A stretch of 10,310 bases of DNA from Pseudomonas rhizophila (GTDB lineage: Bacteria > Pseudomonadota > Gammaproteobacteria > Pseudomonadales > Pseudomonadaceae): contig NZ_CP024081.1 in NCBI RefSeq assembly GCF_003033885.1, forward strand, positions 3,089,723-3,100,032. The letters are read 5' to 3'. Shown piece after piece: positions 1 through 7,088 of the stretch; the stretch's first letter is position 1; each line of letters starts with the position of its first letter. Made by a program: the position numbers and the translations under genes. Below the pieces are notes generated by a model that did not search any database, was not told where the DNA came from, and was given only the letters and a program-made list of their open reading frames with translations.

Positions 1-3000
1 AACCTGGCCGGTGAACCGCTGAAGCAAAGCCTGGTGGATGCGCTGTATCAGCACCCCATCGGTGGGAGCGAGCCAGTGGAAGCAAAACCAGTAGGAACAG
101 AGCCTGTGGGAGCAAAGCTTGCTCGCGATAGCATCCTATCGGCTGGCCCATGTGTAACTGACCCACCGCCATCGCGAGCAAGCTTTGCTCCCACAGACTG
201 TGCTTCCACAGGAGTGCTCCCACAAGGGATTGAGCACGTCTACGACCTTTACGGCCCCTCGGAAGACACCACCTATTCCACCTGGACCCGCCGCACTGCC
301 GGCGGCACGGCGAACATCGGCCGGCCCGTCAAGCACACCGCCAGCTACCTGCTCGACGCCGACCTGCAAGCGGTGCCCCAGGGCGTTTCAGCCGAGCTGT
401 ACCTGAGCGGCGCGGGTATCACCCGTGGCTACCTCGGCCGCGCCGCGATGACCGCCGAGAAGTACGTACCCAACCCGTTTTCCACAACCGGCGAACGGCT
501 GTACCGCACGGGTGACTTGAGCCGTTATCGCGCCGATGGCGTGCTCGAGTATCAGGGCCGCATCGACCATCAGGTGAAGATCCGCGGCTTCCGCATCGAG
601 TTGGGAGAAATCGAAGCACGGCTGCTGCAGCAACCCCAGGTGCATGATGTAGCGGTGCTGGCCCAGGACGCTCCGGGCGGTCAGCAACTGGTGGCCTACG
701 TGGTTGCTTCGGCGTTGCAAGCGGACGAAAGCAGTGCGCGCGCCCAGCTCAAGGCAGGCCTCAAGGAGCATCTGCCCGACTACATGATCCCGACGCACCT
801 GTTGTTCCTCGAACACCTGCCCCTGACGCCCAACGGCAAACTCGACCGCAAGGCCCTGCCAGCCGTGGATACCGGGTTATCGCAAAGTGGTTACGAGGCA
901 CCCGAGGGTGAGCTGGAGCAACAGATTGCCGGTGTCTGGCAAGAGGTGCTGGAGCTGGAACAGGTCGGTCGCAACGACCACTTCTTCGAGCGCGGTGGTC
1001 ACTCATTGCTGGCGACCCAGGCCGTTTCACGCTTGCGTAAGCTGACCGGCTATCCGCTGAGCCTGCGTGACCTGTTCGATCATCCGCAGCTCAAGGCGCT
1101 GGCGGCGCTGATGGCCGGCTCCGTCGATGGACCGGTCCGGGCGAGCGATTCCCGTGGGGTGTGGCTCCAGGCCCATGGGCCACGCCGTTCCGCGCCGCTG
1201 TCGTTGGTGCAGCGACGTTTGTGGGTCGCCGAACAATTGTCCGGCGGCACTTCGGCGTATGGCATGCCCATGGCGCTGCGCCTGTGCGGCGAGTTGTCGG
1301 TGGAGCGTCTGATGAGCAGCTTTGCCGACGTGGTACGCCGTCATGACGTATTGCGCACTGCGTATCGCCAAAACGAAGAAGGGGATCCGATGGCGCTGAT
1401 TGCCGATGAGGTCCGACTGGACTTCCCGGTGATCGACCTGTCTGGTCTGTCGCCCAGTGCCCGGCAGGAACAGGTGGCCCAGGCGACGCTGGAAAATGCC
1501 CGCACCCCGATCGATCTGGAGCAGGCACCGCTGCTGCGCGGGCGGATTCTGCACCTGGGGCCGACCGAACATGTGTTGCTCTACGCCATGCATCACATCA
1601 TCTCCGATGGCTGGTCGATGGGGCTGCTGATCAACGAACTGGTGCAGGTCTACGAGGCATCCCTCAAGGGTGAACCGATGCCGTTGGCGCCCCTGGAGAT
1701 TCAGTACCATGACTTCGCCTTGTGGCAGCAGGCGCTGGAAGAGCAGGGCGTACTGGCGCGTCAGGCTGACTACTGGAAACACCGGCTCAGTGGCTACGAG
1801 GGGCGCCTGAACCTGCCGCTGGCCCGTCCTCGGGGCCAGACCGCTTCCTATGACGGCGATGCGCTGCAGTTCCAGCTTCCCACCGGGCTGACCGCGGCCT
1901 TGCGCCGGTTGTCCAGCGAAGCCGGGGTCACGCTGTACAGCACGCTGCTGGCGTCCTTCCAGGTGTTATTGCATCGGGTTAGCGCTGCGCAAGATCTGGT
2001 GGTTGGCGCCGACGTGGCCGGTCGTGAACAGCCGGAGCTGGAGCGGCTGATCGGTTTCTTCGTCAACGTGCTGCCCCTGCGTTCGCGCTTGGACGCCGGT
2101 GCCACGTTCGCAAGCTTTTTGGCGAAAACCCAGGACAACCTGCTTGGCGCCCTGGAGCATCAGGACTTGCCGTTCGACCAGATTGTCGAGGCCTCGGGCG
2201 TGCCACGACACAAGGGCATGAATCCCTTGCTCCAGGTGTTGTTCGTGATGAACAACGTGCCGGTGCGCACCCGCTCCATAAAGGGGTTGAGCGTGGAATT
2301 GCTGCCGGCGTTGGAGACCCATTCTAAATTCGACATGGCGTTGTTCGTTGACGAAGAAGAAGGGCAATTGCGCGGCACTTGGCAATTCGCCACAACCTTG
2401 TTCGGACATGAGCACATTCAGCACCTGATTCAGGCCTGGACCGCCCTGTTGGAACAGATCGTCGCTGATCAGGACATTCAATTGGGAGCTATCAGCATGC
2501 CAGTCGACAACTTGGCGGCCGCCGCCAAGCCTGCCACCGTCCCGGGGCCCAAGGCCGATAAGCTGGGCAAGTTTCTCAAACGCTCGGTGACACCGCTCGC
2601 CAAGCCTCGACCGGCGCGGGTGCGTGAATCACTAGTGGCAGCACCGCAGCGATTCCCGTTGATGCTGGAGCCGGGTGAACCCCAGCTGGATGTCATCGAG
2701 TGGATTCATCAGAACCGGCCGCTGATCGAGCAAAAGCTGGCCGAACATGCGGGCATTCTGTTCCGCGGTTTTGAACTGGATGGCATCCAGGGCTTTGAAG
2801 CGTTCGCCGAAGCGATCCAGCCCGGCCTTTATGGTCAGTACGGCGATTTGCCGAAGAAGGAAGGGGGCAAGAACACCTACCGTTCCACGCCGTACCCGGA
2901 GCGCAAGATGATTCTGTTCCACAACGAAAGCTCCCATCAGGACCGCTGGCCGCGCAAGCAGATGTTCTATTGCGAGCAAGCCGCGCCTGTGGGCGGTGCG

Positions 3001-3642
3001 ACTCCAGTGGTGGATTGCCGGTTGATGTACGAAAAACTGCCGTCGGACCTTCGCGAGAAGTTCGAAGACAAAGGGCTGCTGTATGTGCGCACCTTCACCG
3101 ACAAACTCGACGTGTCGTGGCAGCACTTTTTCAAGACCGAGGACCGCCGCGAAGTTGAGGCCCGGTGTCGGGCGGGCGGTATCCAGTGGCGCTGGCTCGA
3201 CAACGACGAGTTGCAGACCCGCACACCGGGGCCGGCGATCATCACGCACCCGATCACCGGGGAGAAGTCGTTCTTCAATCAGGTGCAACTGCATCACATC
3301 TATTGGCTGGAGCCGGATGTGCGGGAGGACCTGCTGTCGATGTTCGGTCTGGAGCGCATGCCTCGGCATGTGTATTACGGCGATGGCTCACCCATCGAGG
3401 ATGAGGTGATGGCGCGCATCGGTGATTTGTATGAAGCCTGTGCGGTGCGTTTCGACTGGCGCAAGGGCGATGTGATCCTGCTGGACAACATGCTGGTGGC
3501 CCACGCCCGCGACCCGTTCGAGGGCCCCCGCAAGATCGTGGTTGCCATGGGCGATATGTATGAGCGCAGCGCGCTGGAGGGCCAGGTCGATGCCGGGGCC
3601 GCCATCCAGGGCATCCGCAACCTGGAGGAAACCGGAGCATGA
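1..3642 (+). CDS. NRPS, 3' part: A(partial)-T-C-(Asp beta-hydroxylase)
   Basis: The 5' end lies outside the window: the frame is open from base 1 and begins inside an adenylation domain (NLAGE, bases 1-15), so no start codon is assigned. 1213 residues are visible. In order: A-domain C-terminal half with A5 DLYGPSE (244-264), A7 YRTGDL (502-519), A8 from GRIDHQVKIRGF (556 on) and A10 NGK with its lysine at 838-840; a carrier domain with GGHSL, phosphopantetheine serine at 1003-1005; a condensation domain (about 1180-2480) with intact HHIISDG at 1591-1611, GFFVNVLPLR and YHDFALW; then a proline/alanine-rich linker and a hydroxylase domain. Visible pocket residues at GrsA positions 299, 301, 322, 330 and 331 read N, A, L, T, Y, reminiscent of alanine-type codes (tentative). 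Odd: a 57-codon repeat-derived insert just before A5. No A or T follows the C domain; these are on the next gene, which overlaps by 4 bases. Confidence 0.95.
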   Translation, partial: NLAGEPLKQSLVDALYQHPIGGSEPVEAKPVGTEPVGAKLARDSILSAGPCVTDPPPSRASFAPTDCASTGVLPQGIEHVYDLYGPSEDTTYSTWTRRTAGGTANIGRPVKHTASYLLDADLQAVPQGVSAELYLSGAGITRGYLGRAAMTAEKYVPNPFSTTGERLYRTGDLSRYRADGVLEYQGRIDHQVKIRGFRIELGEIEARLLQQPQVHDVAVLAQDAPGGQQLVAYVVASALQADESSARAQLKAGLKEHLPDYMIPTHLLFLEHLPLTPNGKLDRKALPAVDTGLSQSGYEAPEGELEQQIAGVWQEVLELEQVGRNDHFFERGGHSLLATQAVSRLRKLTGYPLSLRDLFDHPQLKALAALMAGSVDGPVRASDSRGVWLQAHGPRRSAPLSLVQRRLWVAEQLSGGTSAYGMPMALRLCGELSVERLMSSFADVVRRHDVLRTAYRQNEEGDPMALIADEVRLDFPVIDLSGLSPSARQEQVAQATLENARTPIDLEQAPLLRGRILHLGPTEHVLLYAMHHIISDGWSMGLLINELVQVYEASLKGEPMPLAPLEIQYHDFALWQQALEEQGVLARQADYWKHRLSGYEGRLNLPLARPRGQTASYDGDALQFQLPTGLTAALRRLSSEAGVTLYSTLLASFQVLLHRVSAAQDLVVGADVAGREQPELERLIGFFVNVLPLRSRLDAGATFASFLAKTQDNLLGALEHQDLPFDQIVEASGVPRHKGMNPLLQVLFVMNNVPVRTRSIKGLSVELLPALETHSKFDMALFVDEEEGQLRGTWQFATTLFGHEHIQHLIQAWTALLEQIVADQDIQLGAISMPVDNLAAAAKPATVPGPKADKLGKFLKRSVTPLAKPRPARVRESLVAAPQRFPLMLEPGEPQLDVIEWIHQNRPLIEQKLAEHAGILFRGFELDGIQGFEAFAEAIQPGLYGQYGDLPKKEGGKNTYRSTPYPERKMILFHNESSHQDRWPRKQMFYCEQAAPVGGATPVVDCRLMYEKLPSDLREKFEDKGLLYVRTFTDKLDVSWQHFFKTEDRREVEARCRAGGIQWRWLDNDELQTRTPGPAIITHPITGEKSFFNQVQLHHIYWLEPDVREDLLSMFGLERMPRHVYYGDGSPIEDEVMARIGDLYEACAVRFDWRKGDVILLDNMLVAHARDPFEGPRKIVVAMGDMYERSALEGQVDAGAAIQGIRNLEETGA
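62..120 (+). repeat. Degenerate 14-15-bp tandem REP heads, left flank
   Basis: Four successive units start at 62 (GTGGGAGCGAGCCA), 76 (GTGGAAGCAAAACCA), 91 (GTAGGAACAGAGCCT) and 106 (GTGGGAGCAAAGCTT). The mirror side has three inverted heads at 187-194, 202-209 and 216-223, two of GCTCCCAC and one GCTTCCAC, also 14-15 bp apart. Because 15 bp is five codons, the translated left flank is itself a degenerate pentapeptide repeat: GSEPV, EAKPV, GTEPV, GAKLA. The last unit is the left arm of the REPIN. Confidence 0.8.
105..195. repeat. REPIN (paired inverted REP) inside the NRPS gene
   Basis: The 25 bases at 105-129 (starting TGTGGGAGCAAAGC, ending GCTCGCGAT) are the exact reverse complement of 171-195, with a 41-base spacer. 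The arms differ only at the AAA/CGA position from the REPs at 10045 onward, so they belong to the same family. Pseudomonas REPINs are non-autonomous elements thought to be mobilised by RAYT (IS200-like Y1 transposase) proteins and are normally intergenic. In mRNA or single-stranded DNA this copy would form a very stable 25-bp stem inside a coding region. Confidence 0.93.
2640..3590 (+). other. TauD/SyrP-like beta-hydroxylase domain fused to NRPS C-terminus
   Basis: This is the last third of the first NRPS protein, not a separate gene. It has the TauD-family layout: GILFRGF near the start, then the iron-binding H-x-E in FHNES (His 2920-2922, Glu 2926-2928), the distal His in VAHARD (3502-3504) and the 2-oxoglutarate-binding Arg in GPRK (3529-3531). 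SyrP and related siderophore enzymes hydroxylate the beta carbon of carrier-bound Asp, using Fe(II), O2 and 2-oxoglutarate; related subtypes act on His. The Asp code of the next gene points to Asp. Many relatives are stand-alone proteins; here the enzyme follows the C domain after a linker of about 50 residues (KPATVPGPK...KPRPARVRES), which resembles the N-terminus of a formerly separate protein. Assignment to the interface-dependent subtype is inference from the partner domain. Confidence 0.88.
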
Positions 3643-6600
3643 ACGAGGTATTGATGGACCAGCAGGACCCCGGCTTTGCCTTGACCCCCGAGCAACAAGC
3701 GATGCTCGAACAACTGTCGAGCACGGCGACCTGTGGCGAAGCATTGCGTTGGCTGAATGTGGTCATCGACGGCGATCTCGATCCGCAGCGATTGCAGATC
3801 GCGTTCGATACGCTCCTGGCACAGCAGCCAATGCTGCTGGCGCGGCTGGACAAAGTGGCCGGTTTCCACGGCTTGCGTCAGGTCGCCAGCGGCGCCGCTC
3901 GTTTCCCGCTGACGATACAGGCAGGCGAGCAACGGACCGAGGATGTCCAGGCGCAGATCAAGGATTCGCTGGGCTGTGCTTTTGTGGTGGGCGAATCGCC
4001 AAACGTCCAGGCCGTGCTTTATCGTCTGGCGCCGCAGCAATGGCAACTGGTGCTGGGTATCGCTCGCTACAGTGCCGATGCGCAATCGCTGAATCTGCTG
4101 CTGGAGCAAGTCCAGCAAGCGTACGCCGCAGTTCAGGCGTCGGAAGACGAAGCACCGGGCGAGTTTGCCCAGTACCTGGAATGGCGCAGTGAGGTGGTGC
4201 TTGATGAAGATGCCGCCACCGGACGAACCTATTGGCAGCATTACCTGCAAGGCGTGCAGACGGACATCGCCACACCGTGGTTGGCTGCGCGCAGCGCCGG
4301 CAGTGAGACGGGGGCCGCTGATACCTGTGTGTCGCTGACCCTGGAGCCGGCCCAGCGCGATGGGTTGCAACGGTTGGCCGAGCAGCTCGATCAGCCGCTT
4401 GCCACGCTGCTGCAAGGCGCATGGTGGGTGTTGCTGGGACGTTTGAGCGGCCTTGAGCAGGCGCTGGTGGGCGTGCGTCATGACAGCCGTGGCGACTATG
4501 AATACTTCGCCAATGCTGTGGGCGTGTTCGAGAAAACCCTGCCGCTTAGCGTTTCATTGCCCGCGACGGTGTCGTTCAGCGAGTGGCTGGACGAGCTGGC
4601 GGCGCGTCTGGAAGCCCATCGCACCTGGCAGGAATACTGGGCGCCGGAACTGTCGCCTGAGGCGGCGCGCCCGGCCTACGGCTTTACGCTGGGGCAGGCT
4701 AACCGGGCCGGCAACAGTGGCGGCCTTAACTGGGCTGTTGCAGAGTCCGTGCGGGTGCCGGCAGATCCATTCGAGTTGCTGTTGCAGGTGCAATTGAACG
4801 CTGCCCAGCAGCTTGCCGCGGTCAATCTGCATTACGCCAGCTCGCGTTACTCGCCGGCCTCGGCCAGCGCCGTGTTGGAACAGTACGGCGTGCTGTTGGC
4901 GTCGATCCTTGCCGCTCCACACACCGCATTGGCGCGGCTCGATCTGTTGAGTCGCACCGCAGAGCAGCGCTTGCTGGCAATCAACCCCGCCATGCACGCG
5001 TTAGCTGATGGCCGTTATCTGCCGCAGCGCATCGCCGATCTGGCGTCGCATACACCGAACGCCATTGCCCTGACCGACGCCCGTCAGCAAATGAGCTACG
5101 GCCAGTTGCAAGCCCGGGTCGACAGCATGGCGCAGGGCCTCAAGCAGCAAGGCGTGGGCGCCGGTTCGATGGTCGCGCTGGCGTTGCCGCGCTCGGTGGA
5201 TCTGGTGATTGCAATGCTGGCGAGCTGGCGCCTTGGTGCGGCGTATCTGCCCCTTGATGTGCAGTGGCCCCAGGCGCGTCAGGCGTTGATGCTGGAACAG
5301 GCCGGCGCGGCGTTGTTGTTGACCGATGCGGCGCATCTGCCGGCCTGGCAGGATCAGCCGTATAAGGCGCTGACCGTGGCTGAGCTGAGCCATCCGGCTA
5401 CGCCACTGCCGGCGCTCGCCACCCAGGGCAACGATATCGCCTATGTGTTGTTTACCTCCGGCTCCACCGGTGTGCCCAAAGGCGTGGTGATCGAGCATCG
5501 GCAACTGCTCAACTACACCGCCCAGGCCAGTCAGGCGCTGGGGCTTGCCCAGTGCAAGAACGTCGGTTTCAGTTCCAGCGTGGCGGCGGACCTGGGTAAT
5601 ACGGCGTTGTTTGGCGCGTTGTTCAACGGCGCGACCCTGCATGTGGCCAGCGATGAGCTGATGCAGGACGGCGTGTTGTTTGCCCAGTACCTGCAACAGC
5701 AGCAGATCGACTGCTTGAAAATCGTGCCCTCGCACCTCGCGGCGCTGCTCGACGGTGAACGGGCGCTGCTGCCGGGCACCCTGGTGCTTGGCGGTGAGCC
5801 GATTGCGCCGACCTTGGTCGAGCGCATCGCCCGGTTGCGCAGCGATTGCCGGGTGTTCAACCACTACGGGCCGACCGAAGCCACGGTGGGGGTGATGATT
5901 CATCCGCTGTCTCTGAACGGCGCGGCCAGCGACTGTTCGGCGCTGACCCAGGTGCTGGGCAACAACCAGGTTTACGTGCTGGACGCCGATCTGCGTTTGG
6001 CACCGGTGGGCGTGCTGGGTGAGGTGTACCTGGGCGGAGCGCAGTTGTGCCGGGGCTATCTTAATGCCGAGGCCGATGCGCAGGCGTTCATCCAGAGTCC
6101 CTTTGATCCGGCGCAGCGGTTATATCGCACCGGTGACCTGGCGCGTTATCGGCCGGACGGGGCGATCCAGCTATATGGTCGGCGCGATCAGCAGGTCAAG
6201 GTGCGTGGGTTCCGTATTGAACTGGCGGAGATCGAGGCCGTGCTGGTGCGCATGCCGCAGGTGGCCGAAGCATTGGTGTTGCCGGCAACGTCGGTCGAGC
6301 AGGGGCTGTTGGCCTTTGTCGTGGCGCAGCAGGGACTGTCGACGGGCTTGCTCGACGCCGCGCGCGCTGAGCTGAGCGCCCGCTTGCCCAGCGTGATGGT
6401 GCCGCAGCACGTGCATCTGATCGAACGATTCCCGCGACTGGCCAACGGCAAGATCGATCGCCACGCACTGCAGCAGTTGGCGGTGGCTACAGCGGACGAT
6501 GAAGACGCCGCGCCACGCGATGCGCTGGAGCAATTGCTCGCCGCGCGCATGGCGCAGTTGCTTGGGCTTGAGCGATTGGGCATCGATCGCGACTTCTTCG

Positions 6601-6869
6601 CCGCCGGAGGTCATTCGTTGCTGGTGATCAAACTGGTGGCCGGTATTCGCAAGTTGTTGCAGTGCGAAATTCATCCGGGACTGGTCTTCGATCATCCGAC
6701 CGTGGCGTCGTTGGCCCTGGCCTTGCGGGCGCTGGAGAGCAGTCCGGGGCAATTGGAAAAAATGGCCCAGGTGCGCCTGAAAATGGAGGCGATGAGTCCC
6801 GAGGAAAAGGCCCTCCTGACCGAACAGGCTCGGCAGCTGCAAGCCGCCAAGGCGGCCCAAGGCAGCTGA
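3639..6869 (+). CDS. NRPS: interface(C-like)-A(Asp)-T
   Basis: 1076 residues. ATG overlaps the upstream TGA (ATGA), and GGAGGA lies about 9 bases upstream, so this start is preferred over the in-frame ATG at 3654; translational coupling is likely. Domains: condensation-like residues ~15-440; adenylation ~455-945 with LFTSGSTG (604-611), NHYGPTE (741-747), GRRDQQVKVRGFRIEL (from 847) and NGK with Lys938; carrier with GGHSL, Ser993. Aligning by eye to GrsA, the specificity residues are D651, L652, T655, K694, V716, G718, H742, V750, G751 and K938: DLTKVGHVGK, a standard aspartate code. The chain ends about 80 residues after Ser993 in a charged tail (MSPEEKALL...) with no C, E or TE domain, so transfer must go to another protein. 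It is the Asp-loading half of a module whose C domain and hydroxylase sit on the preceding protein. A strong terminator follows. Confidence 0.95.
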   Translation: MNEVLMDQQDPGFALTPEQQAMLEQLSSTATCGEALRWLNVVIDGDLDPQRLQIAFDTLLAQQPMLLARLDKVAGFHGLRQVASGAARFPLTIQAGEQRTEDVQAQIKDSLGCAFVVGESPNVQAVLYRLAPQQWQLVLGIARYSADAQSLNLLLEQVQQAYAAVQASEDEAPGEFAQYLEWRSEVVLDEDAATGRTYWQHYLQGVQTDIATPWLAARSAGSETGAADTCVSLTLEPAQRDGLQRLAEQLDQPLATLLQGAWWVLLGRLSGLEQALVGVRHDSRGDYEYFANAVGVFEKTLPLSVSLPATVSFSEWLDELAARLEAHRTWQEYWAPELSPEAARPAYGFTLGQANRAGNSGGLNWAVAESVRVPADPFELLLQVQLNAAQQLAAVNLHYASSRYSPASASAVLEQYGVLLASILAAPHTALARLDLLSRTAEQRLLAINPAMHALADGRYLPQRIADLASHTPNAIALTDARQQMSYGQLQARVDSMAQGLKQQGVGAGSMVALALPRSVDLVIAMLASWRLGAAYLPLDVQWPQARQALMLEQAGAALLLTDAAHLPAWQDQPYKALTVAELSHPATPLPALATQGNDIAYVLFTSGSTGVPKGVVIEHRQLLNYTAQASQALGLAQCKNVGFSSSVAADLGNTALFGALFNGATLHVASDELMQDGVLFAQYLQQQQIDCLKIVPSHLAALLDGERALLPGTLVLGGEPIAPTLVERIARLRSDCRVFNHYGPTEATVGVMIHPLSLNGAASDCSALTQVLGNNQVYVLDADLRLAPVGVLGEVYLGGAQLCRGYLNAEADAQAFIQSPFDPAQRLYRTGDLARYRPDGAIQLYGRRDQQVKVRGFRIELAEIEAVLVRMPQVAEALVLPATSVEQGLLAFVVAQQGLSTGLLDAARAELSARLPSVMVPQHVHLIERFPRLANGKIDRHALQQLAVATADDEDAAPRDALEQLLAARMAQLLGLERLGIDRDFFAAGGHSLLVIKLVAGIRKLLQCEIHPGLVFDHPTVASLALALRALESSPGQLEKMAQVRLKMEAMSPEEKALLTEQARQLQAAKAAQGS
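3681..4960 (+). other. Interface-type condensation domain lacking HHxxxDG
   Basis: The N-terminal ~440 residues of the second NRPS look like a condensation domain in outline (LRWLNVVIDGDLD, a YLEWR segment and a YWQHYL segment). At the active site, residues 142-148 read ARYSADA where HHxxxDG is expected: both histidines are gone and Gly is Ala, with only Asp147 kept. Family knowledge: interface domains are a C-domain subgroup that accompany certain siderophore Asp/His beta-hydroxylases and are required for hydroxylation of the bound residue rather than for condensation. Placement directly ahead of an Asp A domain, next to a hydroxylase-bearing gene, fits this well. An alternative is simply a degenerate C domain. 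Confidence 0.8.
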
Positions 6870-6898
6870 CATGGCATGAACAAAAAGGCCTTTTTTAA
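6860..6898 (+). repeat. Gene-end duplication, left copy with collapsed terminator
   Basis: AGGCAGCTGACA, containing the stop codon of the second NRPS, continues TGGCATGAACAAAAAGGCC and T6AA. The same series recurs at 7018-7079 with a few changes. In this left copy the terminator stem is missing: AAAAAGGCC runs straight into TTTTTT (6882-6896), as if the GC stem-loop had been deleted, so it should not terminate well. Confidence 0.75.
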
Positions 6899-6902
6899 GT
6901 TC

Positions 6903-7012
6903 TCGTTCCCCCGCTCTGCGTGGGAATGCATTCCGTGACGCTCTGCGTCACCTTCCAGGGGCGGAACGCGAAGCGTCCCTGGCGGCATTCCCACGCGGGA
7001 GCGTGGGAACGA
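6903..7012. repeat. 110-bp palindromic repeat element
   Basis: The left arm 6903-6929 (TCGTTCCC...GGGAATGC) matches the reverse complement of 6985-7012 apart from one substitution and a T versus CC difference. Inside are a perfect 7-bp hairpin, GTGACGC/GCGTCAC (6935-6941 with 6945-6951), and a CCAGGG/CCCTGG pair (6955-6960 with 6977-6982), so the element can fold into a branched cruciform. From memory, such TCGTTCCCACGCTC...GGGAACGA elements are common between Pseudomonas genes; copy number cannot be tested here. It belongs to a different sequence family from the REPINs. Confidence 0.82.
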
Positions 7013-7017
7013 TCGAA

Positions 7018-7079
7018 AGGCAGCTGACACTCGCATGAAACAAAAGGCCGGCGCCCCTCTGCGCCGGCTTTTTTTTAAC
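7018..7079 (+). repeat. Gene-end duplication, right copy with intact terminator
   Basis: AGGCAGCTGACA, then CTCGCATGAAACAAAAGGCC, repeats the stop-codon region of the second NRPS 158 bases downstream of the left copy. The two copies differ by about three single-base gaps and one substitution over ~32 bases, and this one continues into a complete terminator. The palindromic element lies exactly between the copies. Confidence 0.75.
7047..7076 (+). terminator. Intrinsic terminator of the NRPS operon
   Basis: Perfect 8-bp stem GCCGGCGC (7047-7054) / GCGCCGGC (7061-7068), loop CCCTCT, followed directly by eight T. It lies about 180 bases past the NRPS stop because the palindromic element separates them. 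It should isolate the NRPS transcript from the receptor gene, which therefore needs its own promoter. Confidence 0.93.
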
Positions 7080-7088
7080 TTTTTTCGC

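Larger units (their letters stand above)
58..228. mobile_element. In-frame REPIN-bearing insert in the NRPS A domain
   Basis: Bases before 58 read ...LVDALYQHP and bases from 229 read IEHVYDLYGPSE, which together form the normal continuous run of a Pseudomonas adenylation domain just before motif A5. Between them lie about 171 bp (57 codons, divisible by three, no stop) with no place in the A-domain fold. The insert consists of degenerate REP heads on the left, a perfect inverted-repeat pair, and more degenerate heads on the right. Its codons (GTA, GGA, ACA, CCA, TGT) are unlike the GC-rich codons around it, and it encodes two cysteines and a PPP run. The exact edges are uncertain by a few bases because the ancestral site is inferred from family knowledge. 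No target-site duplication is evident. Confidence 0.85.

Noticed and set aside
34..36. GTG as the start codon of the first NRPS gene
   Set aside because: The frame is open to base 1 and the preceding codons encode conserved A-domain sequence (NLAGEPL), so the real start is upstream of the window.
3375..4481. Long open frame on the minus strand (368 codons)
   Set aside because: It lies wholly antisense to the hydroxylase and interface coding sequences, encodes a low-complexity Gln/Arg/Leu-rich product without a recognisable domain, and is expected by chance opposite GC-rich genes. The same applies to other long antisense frames such as 2632-3369 and 5001-5903.
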